NCBI GenBank assembly: GCA_050084515.1
Contig: CM114273.1
Span: 310,001-374,000, forward strand
DNA length: 64,000 nt
From: Blasia pusilla
Taxonomy: Eukaryota > Marchantiophyta > Marchantiopsida > Blasiales
Direction: 5' to 3'
Numbering within the stretch: position 1 is the stretch's first letter; every line of letters begins with the position of its first letter. A program made the translations under genes and the position numbers. Of the stretch, positions 38,228 through 48,415 are shown piece after piece. Under the pieces are notes generated by a model. The model saw nothing but the letters and a program-made list of their open reading frames with translations. It had not been told where the DNA came from and did not search any database.

Positions 38228-38742
38228 CTACTCCACCACACTAGAAACTAGTGCGGTGGAGTAGGGCCACTCAAAGTTGTGTGGCCACTTTGAGTGAAAC
38301 GGTGATTGAGAAAATCTTTGTCTCAATGTCTTCTTCTCCCCCTAATGGAGAAGAAGACATTGAGGAGAGGAGAGGGGATGTTTGGTGTGGGATAGCAATA
38401 TATGAAATGTTGAACGTTCAAGAAGGGATTGCAAGGAGGGGGATAGCGGTCGGGGCAAACCTAAACCTCTTTGCGCATGCCATGAAAAACTTGCCACAAG
38501 GTTGTCTTGTAGAAAATGTCGCGAAACTCACGAAGGTCGCGTGGAGTGACCCTAATGATCATAAAGGTGGAAATACAAACCAACGTGAATCTTTGAACGA
38601 TAGGATCCAAAAGATTAGATCCACAAGTGAATCTTCATTCCCATATGTTGTCACCTTAGGTGAAAGAAGGAGAGATATGTGTGACTATTTGAAATGCTTA
38701 TGATATTACAACCCCAATCATAAGCATCAAATAGTCACACAT
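38228..38742. repeat. Cluster of four hairpins
   Basis: Inverted pairs in order: 38228-38244 with 38248-38264 (17-bp arms, one mismatch, 3-nt loop); 38268-38277 with 38287-38296 (10 bp, perfect); 38322-38339 with 38347-38364 (18 bp, perfect, 7-nt loop); 38677-38704 with 38717-38742 (26 paired bases, one 2-nt bulge, 12-nt loop). The alternative pair GGCCAC/GTGGCC overlaps the second. They bracket the ORF at 38251-38703. I know of no element class with this layout. Confidence 0.88.
38251..38703 (+). CDS. Unrecognised 150-codon ORF within the hairpin cluster
   Basis: An ATG-started open frame of 150 codons, richer in GC than its surroundings. It is hydrophilic with many charged residues and no membrane segment, signal peptide or known motif. 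Central residues (GIAVGANLNLFAHAMKNL) look protein-like. The start lies inside the first hairpin and the stop inside the last, so the ends of the frame are unlikely to be native. It may be an exon fragment captured by a mobile or fold-back structure, or chance. Confidence 0.25.
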   Translation: MRWSRATQSCVATLSETVIEKIFVSMSSSPPNGEEDIEERRGDVWCGIAIYEMLNVQEGIARRGIAVGANLNLFAHAMKNLPQGCLVENVAKLTKVAWSDPNDHKGGNTNQRESLNDRIQKIRSTSESSFPYVVTLGERRRDMCDYLKCL

Positions 38743-40607
38743 GATATTTTAACCTTTAAAACTTATAAGAATATGCATGTTGGAAACCACATAGATTATA
38801 ACACACTAAAATAAAATGTCAAAAGTTTTGTGTTTATGGAAACTTGGACAAACAATACTGAAACTTGACCTTCACTCTATTCGCCATAAGTGAGCATGAG
38901 TTATCTATTGATTATCGAGGGGTTTATGAGTTCTAGAAGATTATGGCATTTTTGGTTTGTCAAAACATTGTCTATGGGATTATGCACTCTATGGGGTTCC
39001 ATAGAACTTTGGTGACTCAAATGGGATACTCTTTGTGGATATCTATTAGAGGGTATAAGAGGGAGTTTTTACTCCTCTTGTTACCAATTTATTCTGATAC
39101 TTTTGAATCATCCACACTAGCATTTTTTTTGGCTTTTTTCTTTTGGTAAGGAGTGGTTTGATTAAATCTATTGTCTCTTGTTAGTTAGGGTAACAAATAT
39201 ATTAAATTCTAGCACAATCTAATTTAGCAACTTTTGTTACAAATTTGTTTCCTCAATTCCCGAGTATGTGGAAATGATAATAATTAACCCTGAATAAACA
39301 TATTAATTTGGAGGGAGAATATCATCAATTTCTTAAGCAACGCAACAAAAACTATCCACATTTAACCTTCCATTCAAAGTATAAAATGATTAAAACAATG
39401 TGAGTTATTATAAACTTGATTTAGGGCACCATAAGACCTACGAAATTTCTAAATTTTCCTCCTTGGTATTTTTAATAATTGATACAAGTAACTTGGAGCT
39501 TGTGTGATGCACTCGCCTCAATGATTCAATTAGTTGGTTGATTTTTTCTAAGATATTTTTTAACATTGAAGCGCGATATAAAAGTTTTGGTTTCACTTTT
39601 TTTTTTTTTTTTTCTATTGGATATTTGTAGCAAGCTTGATAAATGGAGAACTACCTCATAAGCCCTTATAAACATGTCACAATCTAAGAGTTGAACATGC
39701 AAGAAGCCCATGTAAACAAACATATAAATAAATTTCCAGCTGAATATTTGTTATGACAAAAAAGTAGCTTTAAAGCCTTCTGATTATAAAATTTTAAATA
39801 AAATAATTTCTCCAAAATAGAATTAAAAAATCCTCCCAACTAGGCTAACAAAATTCCCTAAAATTGCAATTTTTTAGAATATGTGCAAAATTTTGAAGAA
39901 GAGGGCGACTTCATAAGGATATAGTAAGACTGGGATTCTTCAAAAATAATTTTTAGATAAAAATAATGAATTGGAGGGAGACTTGAGAGAATCTTATATA
40001 GATCTAATATTTTTTAAGATAAAAATTGAAGTAGAAACCTAAACATGTAGCTCCTCTTTTTCTCATTACCCCTTAGCTTAGTAGAGGATACTATTAAAAT
40101 AAAACGAAACATTAAAGGCTTCCTATGTGGCAAGCAAGGTGAGTTTCTCACACAAGAGGATGATGCAAATGATAATATGAGTATAATTTCACATGTATTT
40201 ATGCATATTTTCATAATTCTTTGCTTTTTATAATTCATAGTGAGTTTAGTTTGTTTCCTCAACTTAGTCAAAATCCTAAATTGAATGGTATTTGTTTTCA
40301 TTTTTTATCTTCATGTGCAAATAATTGTGTAAGACTTGAATGGAAATTGACTCTCATCTTTGAAGTAAAGTTAAATATAAGGACACCCATTACCACAAGG
40401 AATGCCCAAGTTTAATGTTTAATGTCAAATTTCCCTACTAGTTGGAGATGAAAGTGTGCTCAAATACATACACAAGATAACCTTGTTTTTCTACTAACCA
40501 TTCATTTTATTTTACTTCTCTTATTTTCTCAAACACATGTATTACTTTAATGGTGAGTTATATTTTTTATGACTATATTATGGGCTTCATGATATGAGAT
40601 GAATACA
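38743..40607. other. AT-rich intergenic stretch with a poly-T run
   Basis: No supported gene. A run of about 19 T at 39594-39613 and generally low-complexity AT-rich DNA. Confidence 0.5.
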
Positions 40608-41435
40608 TCTATGTAATATTTGGTATGCATAATACGACAAGATAGTGAGAATACAATAGGTATCATGTTTGAATTTGGTTGTTTGAGGTATGTTAGATGG
40701 AAGAATTAGATAGAAAAAACAGAGGGGTATTTGAGTGGAATAGAATTGTTTTTTATTAATAATTTATTAATTCATCACAAATTATAATTGGTGAGTATAA
40801 ATATTCATAAAGTGGAATAATTATGATAAAACACAAAAAATTTAGAATATGTGTCTTAATTCATATTTGACAGGAAGGGAAAATAAATTTTAATGAACAA
40901 GAAGTAGATATTTTTAAAATTTTATGGAAGGGTAAAATTACTTAGGGGACGGGCATATCATTTAAATTTGAATGGAGGATTGGAATTACTTAGAAGAGTG
41001 AAATGTTATTACTCTTCTTAGATTTTTTAAAATTAAAATTTTCTTTGAAAATTTAAATTAAATCATGTGATTATTTTTAAAAAGAATCGTATTAATGATA
41101 TTTTGGGAAAGGAAAATGAATTTTAATGGAAAGAAAATTGATTTAGCTAATTAACATGAACTAAGAATGTACTTAGTGAATGCTAGTTTGGTAGGAAGAG
41201 TGGAAGGGGAAGAATAATTATTGTTCAAACTTTTAGAGAGGAGTAAAATTATTTAAAGGTGAAAATTTCTTACTCTCTTAAGATTTAAAAAATTTGGAAA
41301 TTATAATTGATTTTTGAAATTAAATATAATTTCAAATTTTAAGTATAATTAAAAAAAATCGTCATTGACACCTTTTTTTAAGGCCCTTCTATTGAGGAAA
41401 TTGTATCACGCGTGGACCGTGCGGGAAACATAATA
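40608..41435 (+). mobile_element. Helitron-like repeat, copy 1 of a 0.8-kb pair
   Basis: Begins TCTATGTAATATTTGG after an A, similar to the Helitron 5' end. The right end has GTGCGGGAAACATAATAG before T, resembling the 3' tail of the smaller family members (GCACGGGAAATATACTAG). It is colinear with 47642-48415 over most of its length (shared 'gaagagtggaaggggaag' type phrase, 'aggcccttctattgagg' near the end). The 3' hairpin is eroded, so the class call is moderate. Confidence 0.5.
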
Positions 41436-43039
41436 GTGAGACTAAATAAATACTAGATATACAAGTAGAAAATAAATATTAAAAATAAATATATTAATAG
41501 AGTTGAGTACGGGAAAATACACCATAAATAAACTATGTACAAAGGAAAAAAAAATATAATTATAAAAGAAGAGTTAAAAATGTTGTTTGGTGAAGATGAA
41601 AATTATATTTAATCCACCAAGTGGACAAAGAAAAAATGGTAGATTAACATGTATGAAAATTAAGATAACAAATTTATCTAAATTTTAGAACAAATAAGAT
41701 TTGGATTATAAGTTTGGTGTATGGATGGGAGTAGAGTTGATGAAAGAAGATGGTACCCATCTTAGGTTTGAGTAATATAGAAATAAAAAGGAATTAAGAT
41801 TTCTATTCATCTTGTAATAGGACATCCGTTGCTTGCTATAGCCTTAAGAGCTGATTTGAAAAAAAGGTCACGTGGCATCCGTAAGGCATTTTGCATTTGT
41901 TAACACCTAACGGTCATATTCAAGGATCACTGGAGTTGGGAAGATGCCACATTTGTTGTTCCATATAACATGGGTGACTTTTATCTTCTAACAACTTTTT
42001 GAAACTATATATCTAGGAAATATTGTCATTGGAAAAGTAATATCCTCAAAATGTCATACATGGTAATTGGGAGAAGGCGATGTTTTTGAGTTGAAAATTA
42101 GGATTTAGATAAAATGGACGGGACTTTGGGGGCATGTGGGGAAAGTGGATATCTACACTAGTAAGGTCCGCCTACTCTATCAATGGCACTCCATCATAGG
42201 ATCCATCGAATTGAATATAGTCACGTGACTCCATAATCAAGTATAGTATCTTGATTTAATCTAGTAGCGTGGAACTTCCTTATAGGTTTTAGAGAGAGAG
42301 GTGGGGTTCTATAATTATGCCAACTCCTTGCCCTTTTCTATGATTCGCAAGTTTGAACCAAATTGAGTAAATTAGCGGAACGTGGATGTGTTTTATGCGC
42401 AAGGTTTGCACACATGTCACAAGGCTGTTTTTGAAAGCATAACTTCCCTCTTTAAGTTAATCGCATTTATTGCCAAATCCACTTTAAGACCTAATGTGGT
42501 GAAGTTGTTCAATGTGAATTAAAAAAAACTCCAAAGTTGGGCTTATGTCAATATTGGGGAAGACATACAAAATTATAATAAAGGAGGGCCAATGCATCCA
42601 AGTATACTACAACGAGTATGCAATATGCGGCCATTTAAGAGGGGTGGGAGAGAAAATAATCAATGAACACATGTGGAGGACATGTGGATATGGATAGACA
42701 AGATGGGGAGGGAAAAAAAAAGAATATATGTAGAGGCCGTAAAGAAGTGTAAACTATTAGATGGGATTTCCTAAGGAAGTAGAACATTTGTCATATGACA
42801 TCTTAAATCTTTCTTTAATCCTCTCATTAAACCCATGTGTGTAATAATTTTAATATGAATTTGATCACGATTATACCCCTAACATCCCATAATAAGATTC
42901 TAAATCATGAGGAAGAATAAGTTGTTCATGATATGCAGTAGAGTTCACATAATTCTTTAAATTAAATTAATTCTAATTTCACTTAATTCCCTACCCTTAA
43001 TTAAACTTTTGAACAAAGACATGTCAATAGATTTTTTTT
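41436..43039. other. AT-rich intergenic stretch
   Basis: No gene. A CTAGTAAGGTCC phrase near 42154 resembles the start of the Helitron at 32764, so an eroded element may run from there to about 43076. An AGTCACGTGACT palindrome (G-box core) lies near 42223. Confidence 0.35.
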
Positions 43040-43140
43040 AAAGGACAATTGTCAACCTCGCATAATATAAATAGATATTATTTATAGTGTAAAGGACAAT
43101 TGTCAACCTCGCATATATATAAATAGATATAGTGATTTTG
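43040..43140. repeat. Tandem pair of 51-bp units made of a Helitron end
   Basis: Two adjacent copies start aaaggacaattgtcaacctc (43040 and 43091) and both end in ATATAAATAGAT-like sequence. A third isolated 'aataatataaatagat' follows near 43160. The phrase resembles the terminal segment of the minus-strand Helitrons in this window. Confidence 0.7.
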
Positions 43141-43680
43141 TAAACTCATCTTTCAATAATAATATAAATAGATAAATTTAAGAAAATAAAAAATAGAACA
43201 TAGACTAATATTGAAAATTGTAGACTTTACAAGACGAAGAAAATTTTAAATATTTTTATAATCTAGTATTCTATAATAATGATCCCACCCCTTACAAGCA
43301 ATAAGGAAAAAATAAAGCGAGAATGAAAGCATACGTCATGAAGTTGGAAAGTTAAGGGCAACCATTATTATTTCTCCATACAACGTAGAAGGGGTGCGGA
43401 GTTATGAGTCGATATGGACATAGGAGGCTGCGCGAGGATGTTGACAAGCGGACAATAACTGCTGGTCCTCGCCGAACTGCGGTCCGCGGGCAGCTCGGCA
43501 GCCCCGGCCCGCAGCTTGTTCACCGGAGTGCACTGCTCCGGACGGAGTCCGACTGCCCTCAGTCCCCACCTTCCGAGTCCGCTCCTCTCAGCGATGCGGA
43601 GCTTTATTCCTCCGTCTGCCTCGCGACTTAAATCTTCGGCCGCAGGCGAATTTGTATATCCGTTCTCTAACACCCCGTCA

Positions 43681-43710
43681 GTAGCAGAAGCAGCAGCAGC
43701 AGCAGCATCC
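43681..43710 (+). repeat. (CAG/AGC)n repeat in the presumed 5' UTR of the GDSL gene
   Basis: A short run of AGC triplets upstream of the probable 5' UTR intron. (GCTC)n near 43819 and (GTG)n near 43913 lie within that intron. Confidence 0.7.
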
Positions 43711-43802
43711 TCTGCTCTGGAACTCTTCTTTCCGCACGCGCTCCAGCCTCAGCGGACGGGAATGAGTGTCAGGAGCTTCAGCAGCTCTTCATCGCAGCTC
43801 AG

Positions 43803-44275
43803 GTACGCTTTTTTCTTTCTCTCTCGCTCGCTCGCTCGCTCTAGTTGTCGTCATGACGATGAGAAGTCGGGGATGGACTCGATGAGACCGCGGGAATGGA
43901 CTCGCTGATGTCGTGGTGGTGGTGGTGGTGGTTGTTAAGCTGCCTGAGCTGTTCATTTGAGTAGACACGAGGAGTGAGCAGCAATGCTGCGCGAGGTGGG
44001 GGAATGGGGAGCGATTTTTCACTCAGTGTCGTTGGGTTTATCGCTGGGGTCGTAGATGCGAGCTCGAGAGCCGTGCTTCTTTCGAGCAGTGGTAGCTGGT
44101 GTCTACTGTTTCGTCTGCAGTGAGCAGTGTGGACTTTGTAGCTGCGTTCGTTTGTGAGGACGGGAGAAGCTGCTGCAGTGGGCGTGAGAGCGAGTTCGTG
44201 CACCGTCCCCAGCTGAGTTCGAGGTTTGGAGGATGTGATTGAGTTCTGTGGAGTGATATATGTGTGTTGCTGCAG
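43803..44275 (+). other. Probable 5' UTR intron of the GDSL gene
   Basis: Donor CTCAG|GTACGC at 43803 and acceptor TTGCTGCAG ending at 44275 would remove 473 bp upstream of the start codon. An in-frame ATG at 44264 falls inside this intron, which supports translation from 44318. Inferred from splice consensus only. Confidence 0.5.
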
Positions 44276-44317
44276 ATACTGAGCGTTTCCGAGCCGTGTG
44301 CGTTTCTTCCCTCGTCA

Positions 44318-45929
44318 ATGGAGGCCGTCGGGGAACTCGGAAGAATGGCAGGACAATGGTTCGTCCCGTTCGTGATCGCGGCTTTCGTGTGCGGTGCGAG
44401 AGCGCAACAATCTCTGGCGCCCGCAATGTTCGTGCTGGGAGACTCTCTCGTGGATCCAGGAAACAACAACTACATCTCCACTCTTGCGAAGTCCAACTTC
44501 CCTCCCAACGGCGTGGACTTCCCAGGGGGCGCCGCGACAGGGCGATTCTGCAATGGTCGAACTGTGGTGGATGTCATCAGTACGTTTCGTGTCGCCGAAC
44601 TCCGAGCGAAGCTCGATGCTCTCGCTTCCTGCGCCTTGCAGTGCGGTCGATTCCTCGAGTGTTTCCGCATGCGCGCGCAAACCTGTCCGCTTGAGGTTGC
44701 ACGGGAATAACAGGGATGCTTGTTTGTTCGTTTGTCTCAATGCAGCTCACTCCCTGAACATGAACTTGCTTCCCGCGTACTTGGACCCCAACGCGAAAGG
44801 TGCGGCCATTCTGGGAGGTGTCAACTATGCGTCCGCTGCCGGTGGCATCCTCGACGGCACCGGAGCGAACTATGTGAGTTCACTGCCATGGGCTCCCGTC
44901 GTGCGTCGTGCTCCTCTGGAGTCTGGTGAATCTGTGACGTCCGCAGCGAGAGCTTCAGCGGGAGATTTGACTATGCATTTCGTGCGATGCGCAGATCGGC
45001 CGCCTCGGGATAAATCAGCAGCTGCAGTACTTCCAGAACACTCAGCAGGAGATCATTCAGACCGTGGGACCTGCCGCCGCCTCCAAACTGTTCGCAGACT
45101 CTCTGTACCTCTGGGTCGTCGGGAGCAATGACTACATCAACAACTATCTGCTGCAGGATTCTCGAACGCGTCGTCAGTACACACCACAACAGTACGAGGC
45201 TCTGTTGGTGAACGAATTCACTCGCCAAATTACCGTAAGTTTACACCCCATCGACAACGCCTCTCTCCTGTCGAGAACGGAGCGAGGCCCCGAATCTAAT
45301 ATTCTGTCATCGATTCCCTTCAGACGCTCTACAACTTGGGAGCTCGAAAGATGGCCATCTTCAATGTCGGACCTCTCGGTTGCATCCCATCGCAGCTCGC
45401 CAACAACGGAGTTCGAGACGGTTCGTGCGTGACTTTCATCAACGACCTCGTGAAGGGTTTCAACCGAGCTCTGGGACTGCAAATCAACACGCTCAGCAAC
45501 CAGCTCACAGGATCGACTCTGCTCATTGGCAACGCCTACGACCTGGTTTTCGACAAAGTGCAAAATCCCCAAAATTATGGTACAGATTCTTCGACCCTCC
45601 CATAAGCACGTCGAAAGAAACATTGCGAGTGAATTCTACCGTTCCCCCCGCGATCGAATGGGTGGAATGCGCTATTTTCTGACCAGAGCTAGTCGATGGT
45701 GAATGCAGGTTTGTCCGTGGTCAACCGCGGATGCTGCGGGTTGGGAACATACAACGGCCAAGTCCCATGCATTCAAGGAATTCAACCGTGTGCGCAGAGA
45801 TCTCAGTACCTGTTCTGGGATCCTTTCCACCCCACAGACGCAGTGAATGTGCAGCTCGGCCAAGCTTTCTTGAGCGGAGGGCCTTCGGCGATCAGCCCAA
45901 TCAACCTTCAGCAACTCGCTGCCTTGTGA
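44318..45929 (+). CDS. GDSL esterase/lipase (SGNH hydrolase), 5 exons, 368 aa
   Basis: Plant GDSL lipases hydrolyse acyl esters, often cutin or lipid precursors, usually after secretion. Exons 44318-44579, 44746-44873, 44995-45234, 45324-45579 and 45709-45929 join with GT-AG borders and sum to 1107 bp. The N-terminus has a signal peptide (hydrophobic [11 protein letters not shown], likely cut near ARA-QQ, residue 29). Block I GDSL has the nucleophile Ser43, block II is [14 protein letters not shown] (residues 111-124), block III is GSND with Asn175, and block V is DPFH with Asp333 and His336, so the full catalytic set is present. The length fits the family (350-380 aa). A second ATG at 44345 is possible. 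Intron phases agree throughout and no damage is visible. Codon use is GC-rich compared with the flanks. The substrate is unknown. Confidence 0.93.
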
Positions 45930-47640
45930 TCGTAAACGGCCTACGCACCCACCGTCCGCCCTCCCTGCCCATCTGCCTCGGCCTCGGCCTCCCGTGCTCG
46001 TTATTGTCGGTTTGAGACGACCATCCGCTTCGATGTCTGTCGGAACTCGCCGTGAACAACGCGAATATTTGTTGGGGATGGTGTAGCGCAGCAGCGGTCC
46101 GGTTTCTCTGCCGGGAGGCTTGGAAAAGGCTGGGTCTCCGGAGCGTAGGGCGATGTGAGGATATCTCCAGTGGATGCTGGCGGAGATCGATGTGTAGCGA
46201 GGATCAGGTAACGTAGTGTGGGAATGGATATGATGGGGTGGACATATTCTTTTGCAGCATACGAAGAAGCAATGCGCAAGAACGATGTAACGGGTGTTGT
46301 TCTATCCGCCCTCTGATAATTTATTAAATCTTCCTTATGATGAAAAGGCGTCGGAGACAGTGGAATGTCGCTCGCTCTCGTCCTCCGATTCGAGTTGGAT
46401 TGTCGTCAATGGTCTCAGTCGGAGCTCCAATTCTGCCACAGCCGATTCTCTCCGCCCTCTGAAACGATTCGAGGCGGCGACGCTTTCGGATGTCGTTTTG
46501 TAGGAGTTTGCTCTCGTCCTCGAAATCTAATTCGACAGGGTCAGATTGCTGTCAGTGGAGGGATTCGATTCCCGCCCAACAAAATTGTGGTCCTTCCAAA
46601 TCAACATATCGTGTACTTGGGCCAACAAGACGATAGTTGTTGACAACTGCTTCCACAGCCCGCCCGCCCTGCTCCAGATCCCCCGAACGACTCATCCTCG
46701 AAATTAATCATTAATGGCGCCAGAATCAATCAGTTCCCTTCTAGAATAGATCTCTGTCACGGTTGGTGAAATGCCATAAAACGCCGGAAAGCACATGAGC
46801 GTGCGTGAGTTCAACGACGGGAGACGTGTGCAAATCACTCCTGAAGAAAGTACGAAGCGCAATCTACCCGCCACCACTGAGATACTATAGGTGTGTGGCA
46901 CCATCTCCTCCTACCACCACACAATCCCTCAAAACAACCTAAGAAACATAACCCGAAAGAAAAATCAACGAGAGCGACGGACGCACAATCGTCGCCGTCT
47001 GCAGCCCATCCCTGACATTCCACGCGCGAGCACCCCCAACACACTTCAATACACCTTAACGAACTCTGCCCGCTCCATACTTCTCCCACAGATCCACCTC
47101 CCTTCAATTGGTCCGTCTGCATTGACTCTCCCACCACAGCAATCGCCTCCACGACAGACGGACACCTAAATGAGATCCCCTGAAGCGCACAAGTGTAGTG
47201 CGCAGACTCGGCACATCAATTCTCGTCCCGTCCGTCGCCTCCTAGAGATCCTGATTCCTAAACACTCTGAGAGAGAGCCACGGCTCCATCGCCATGTGCC
47301 GCAGCGCTGTGCACTCTGGAGCCTGGCTGCGCCGCGCTGCGGTGGCTGGCTCCATAGATTCGTCAGGACTCATAACTTGAGAAGAAGATGATGATGATGA
47401 TGCTACGCAGCTACACGGATTCGCGAGAAATGATGAGTGAAGGTTCGAACTCACCCACAAATGCCCGGGAACGGAGCCGCATTCATTACGGCGCGAGGGC
47501 GGTGGTTGTTGTCATTTGCTCCCATCACATGGGTGGCATATTAGACTTGGCAACAGGTGGCATAAAGCACGAGGTTCAAATTTATGTCTTTTGGGCCATG
47601 GATAGAAGGATAGGGAGCATATTATGGTTTCTTACTAATC
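45930..47640. other. 3' flank of the GDSL gene, no further gene recognised
   Basis: Moderately GC-rich unique sequence containing the 3' UTR and beyond. An AT-rich AATTTATTAAATC at about 46317 may hold the polyadenylation region. Open frames on both strands are short and overlapping, without motifs. An (ATG)n run lies near 47386-47402. Confidence 0.45.
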
Positions 47641-47641
47641 A

Positions 47642-48415
47642 TCTATATCTACCTGCGTAATAATTGGCGACCATATGCATGATTGGACGATATAGTCAGA
47701 CAATATGCAACACGTTTAAATTTTGTTATTTGAGTCGCGTAGATGGGTAGAAGAAGATATGGATAGAGAAACGTGTTTAATTTTTGTTATTTGAGTCATA
47801 TTAGATGGGTAGAAGAAAACATGGATAGAGAAACATGTTTAATTTTTGTTATTTGAGTCATATTAGATGGACATAGAAAAACAATACGGATTTGGGTGGA
47901 ATAGAAATTTTTTTAATGGATGAATGTGCGGCCTTCAGAAGGGGAATTCGAGGGATAGTTATTGTAATCGTATGAAGGATAGGTTAGACAGTGAGAAATT
48001 TTCTTTTATTACTCTTGTAAGATTTTAGAAAATAGAAATTATATTTAAAATTTTTAAATAAATAATGTGATTATTTTCAGACTTAATCGTATTAGTTCAC
48101 ATGTGATATTTTAGGAAATAAAAATGAATTTAATGGAAAAGGAAAATAATTTCATTAATTCAAATTAAGTTATTTTGGTGGGAAGAATGGAAGGGGAAGA
48201 GTAGTTATTGTTCGAACTTTTATGGAGGAATGAAATTATTTAGGGAGATGGGTATTATTTAAAAGTGATTTTTTCCTATTATTTTAAGATTTTAAAAAGT
48301 GGGAATTATACTTAAAATTTAAAATATATTTTTAAATTTAAATATAAATTTAAAAAATATTATTGATACATATTTTTAAGGTCCTTTTGTTGAGGAAAAA
48401 TTTTCACGCATATAT
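47642..48415 (+). mobile_element. Helitron-like repeat, copy 2 of the 0.8-kb pair
   Basis: Begins TCTATATCTACC after an A and is colinear with 40608-41435, including the 'ggtccttttgttgaggaa' phrase close to its right end. The 3' terminus is not clear. Unlike copy 1, its 5' part carries an internal triplication (47709-47880). Confidence 0.48.
47709..47880 (+). repeat. Three tandem copies of a roughly 62-bp unit
   Basis: Units start near 47709, 47769 and 47831 and share 'tttttgttatttgagtcata' and 'agatgggtagaagaa'. Units 2 and 3 are most alike. Only one such unit exists in the sister repeat at 40655-40720, so the expansion happened after the two copies separated. Confidence 0.85.

Noticed and set aside
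44264-44710. Start at 44264 for the GDSL protein, continuing past 44579
   Set aside because: The ATG lies upstream of a good splice acceptor at 44275, and the extension beyond 44579 reads through a GT-AG intron.
44260-45131. Alternative long frames across the GDSL gene (144-245 codons)
   Set aside because: GC-rich shadow frames. The five-exon chain with catalytic blocks explains the region.
46555-46580. B-box-like GGGATTCGATTCCC
   Set aside because: No A-box or cloverleaf upstream; an isolated T-arm-like palindrome.
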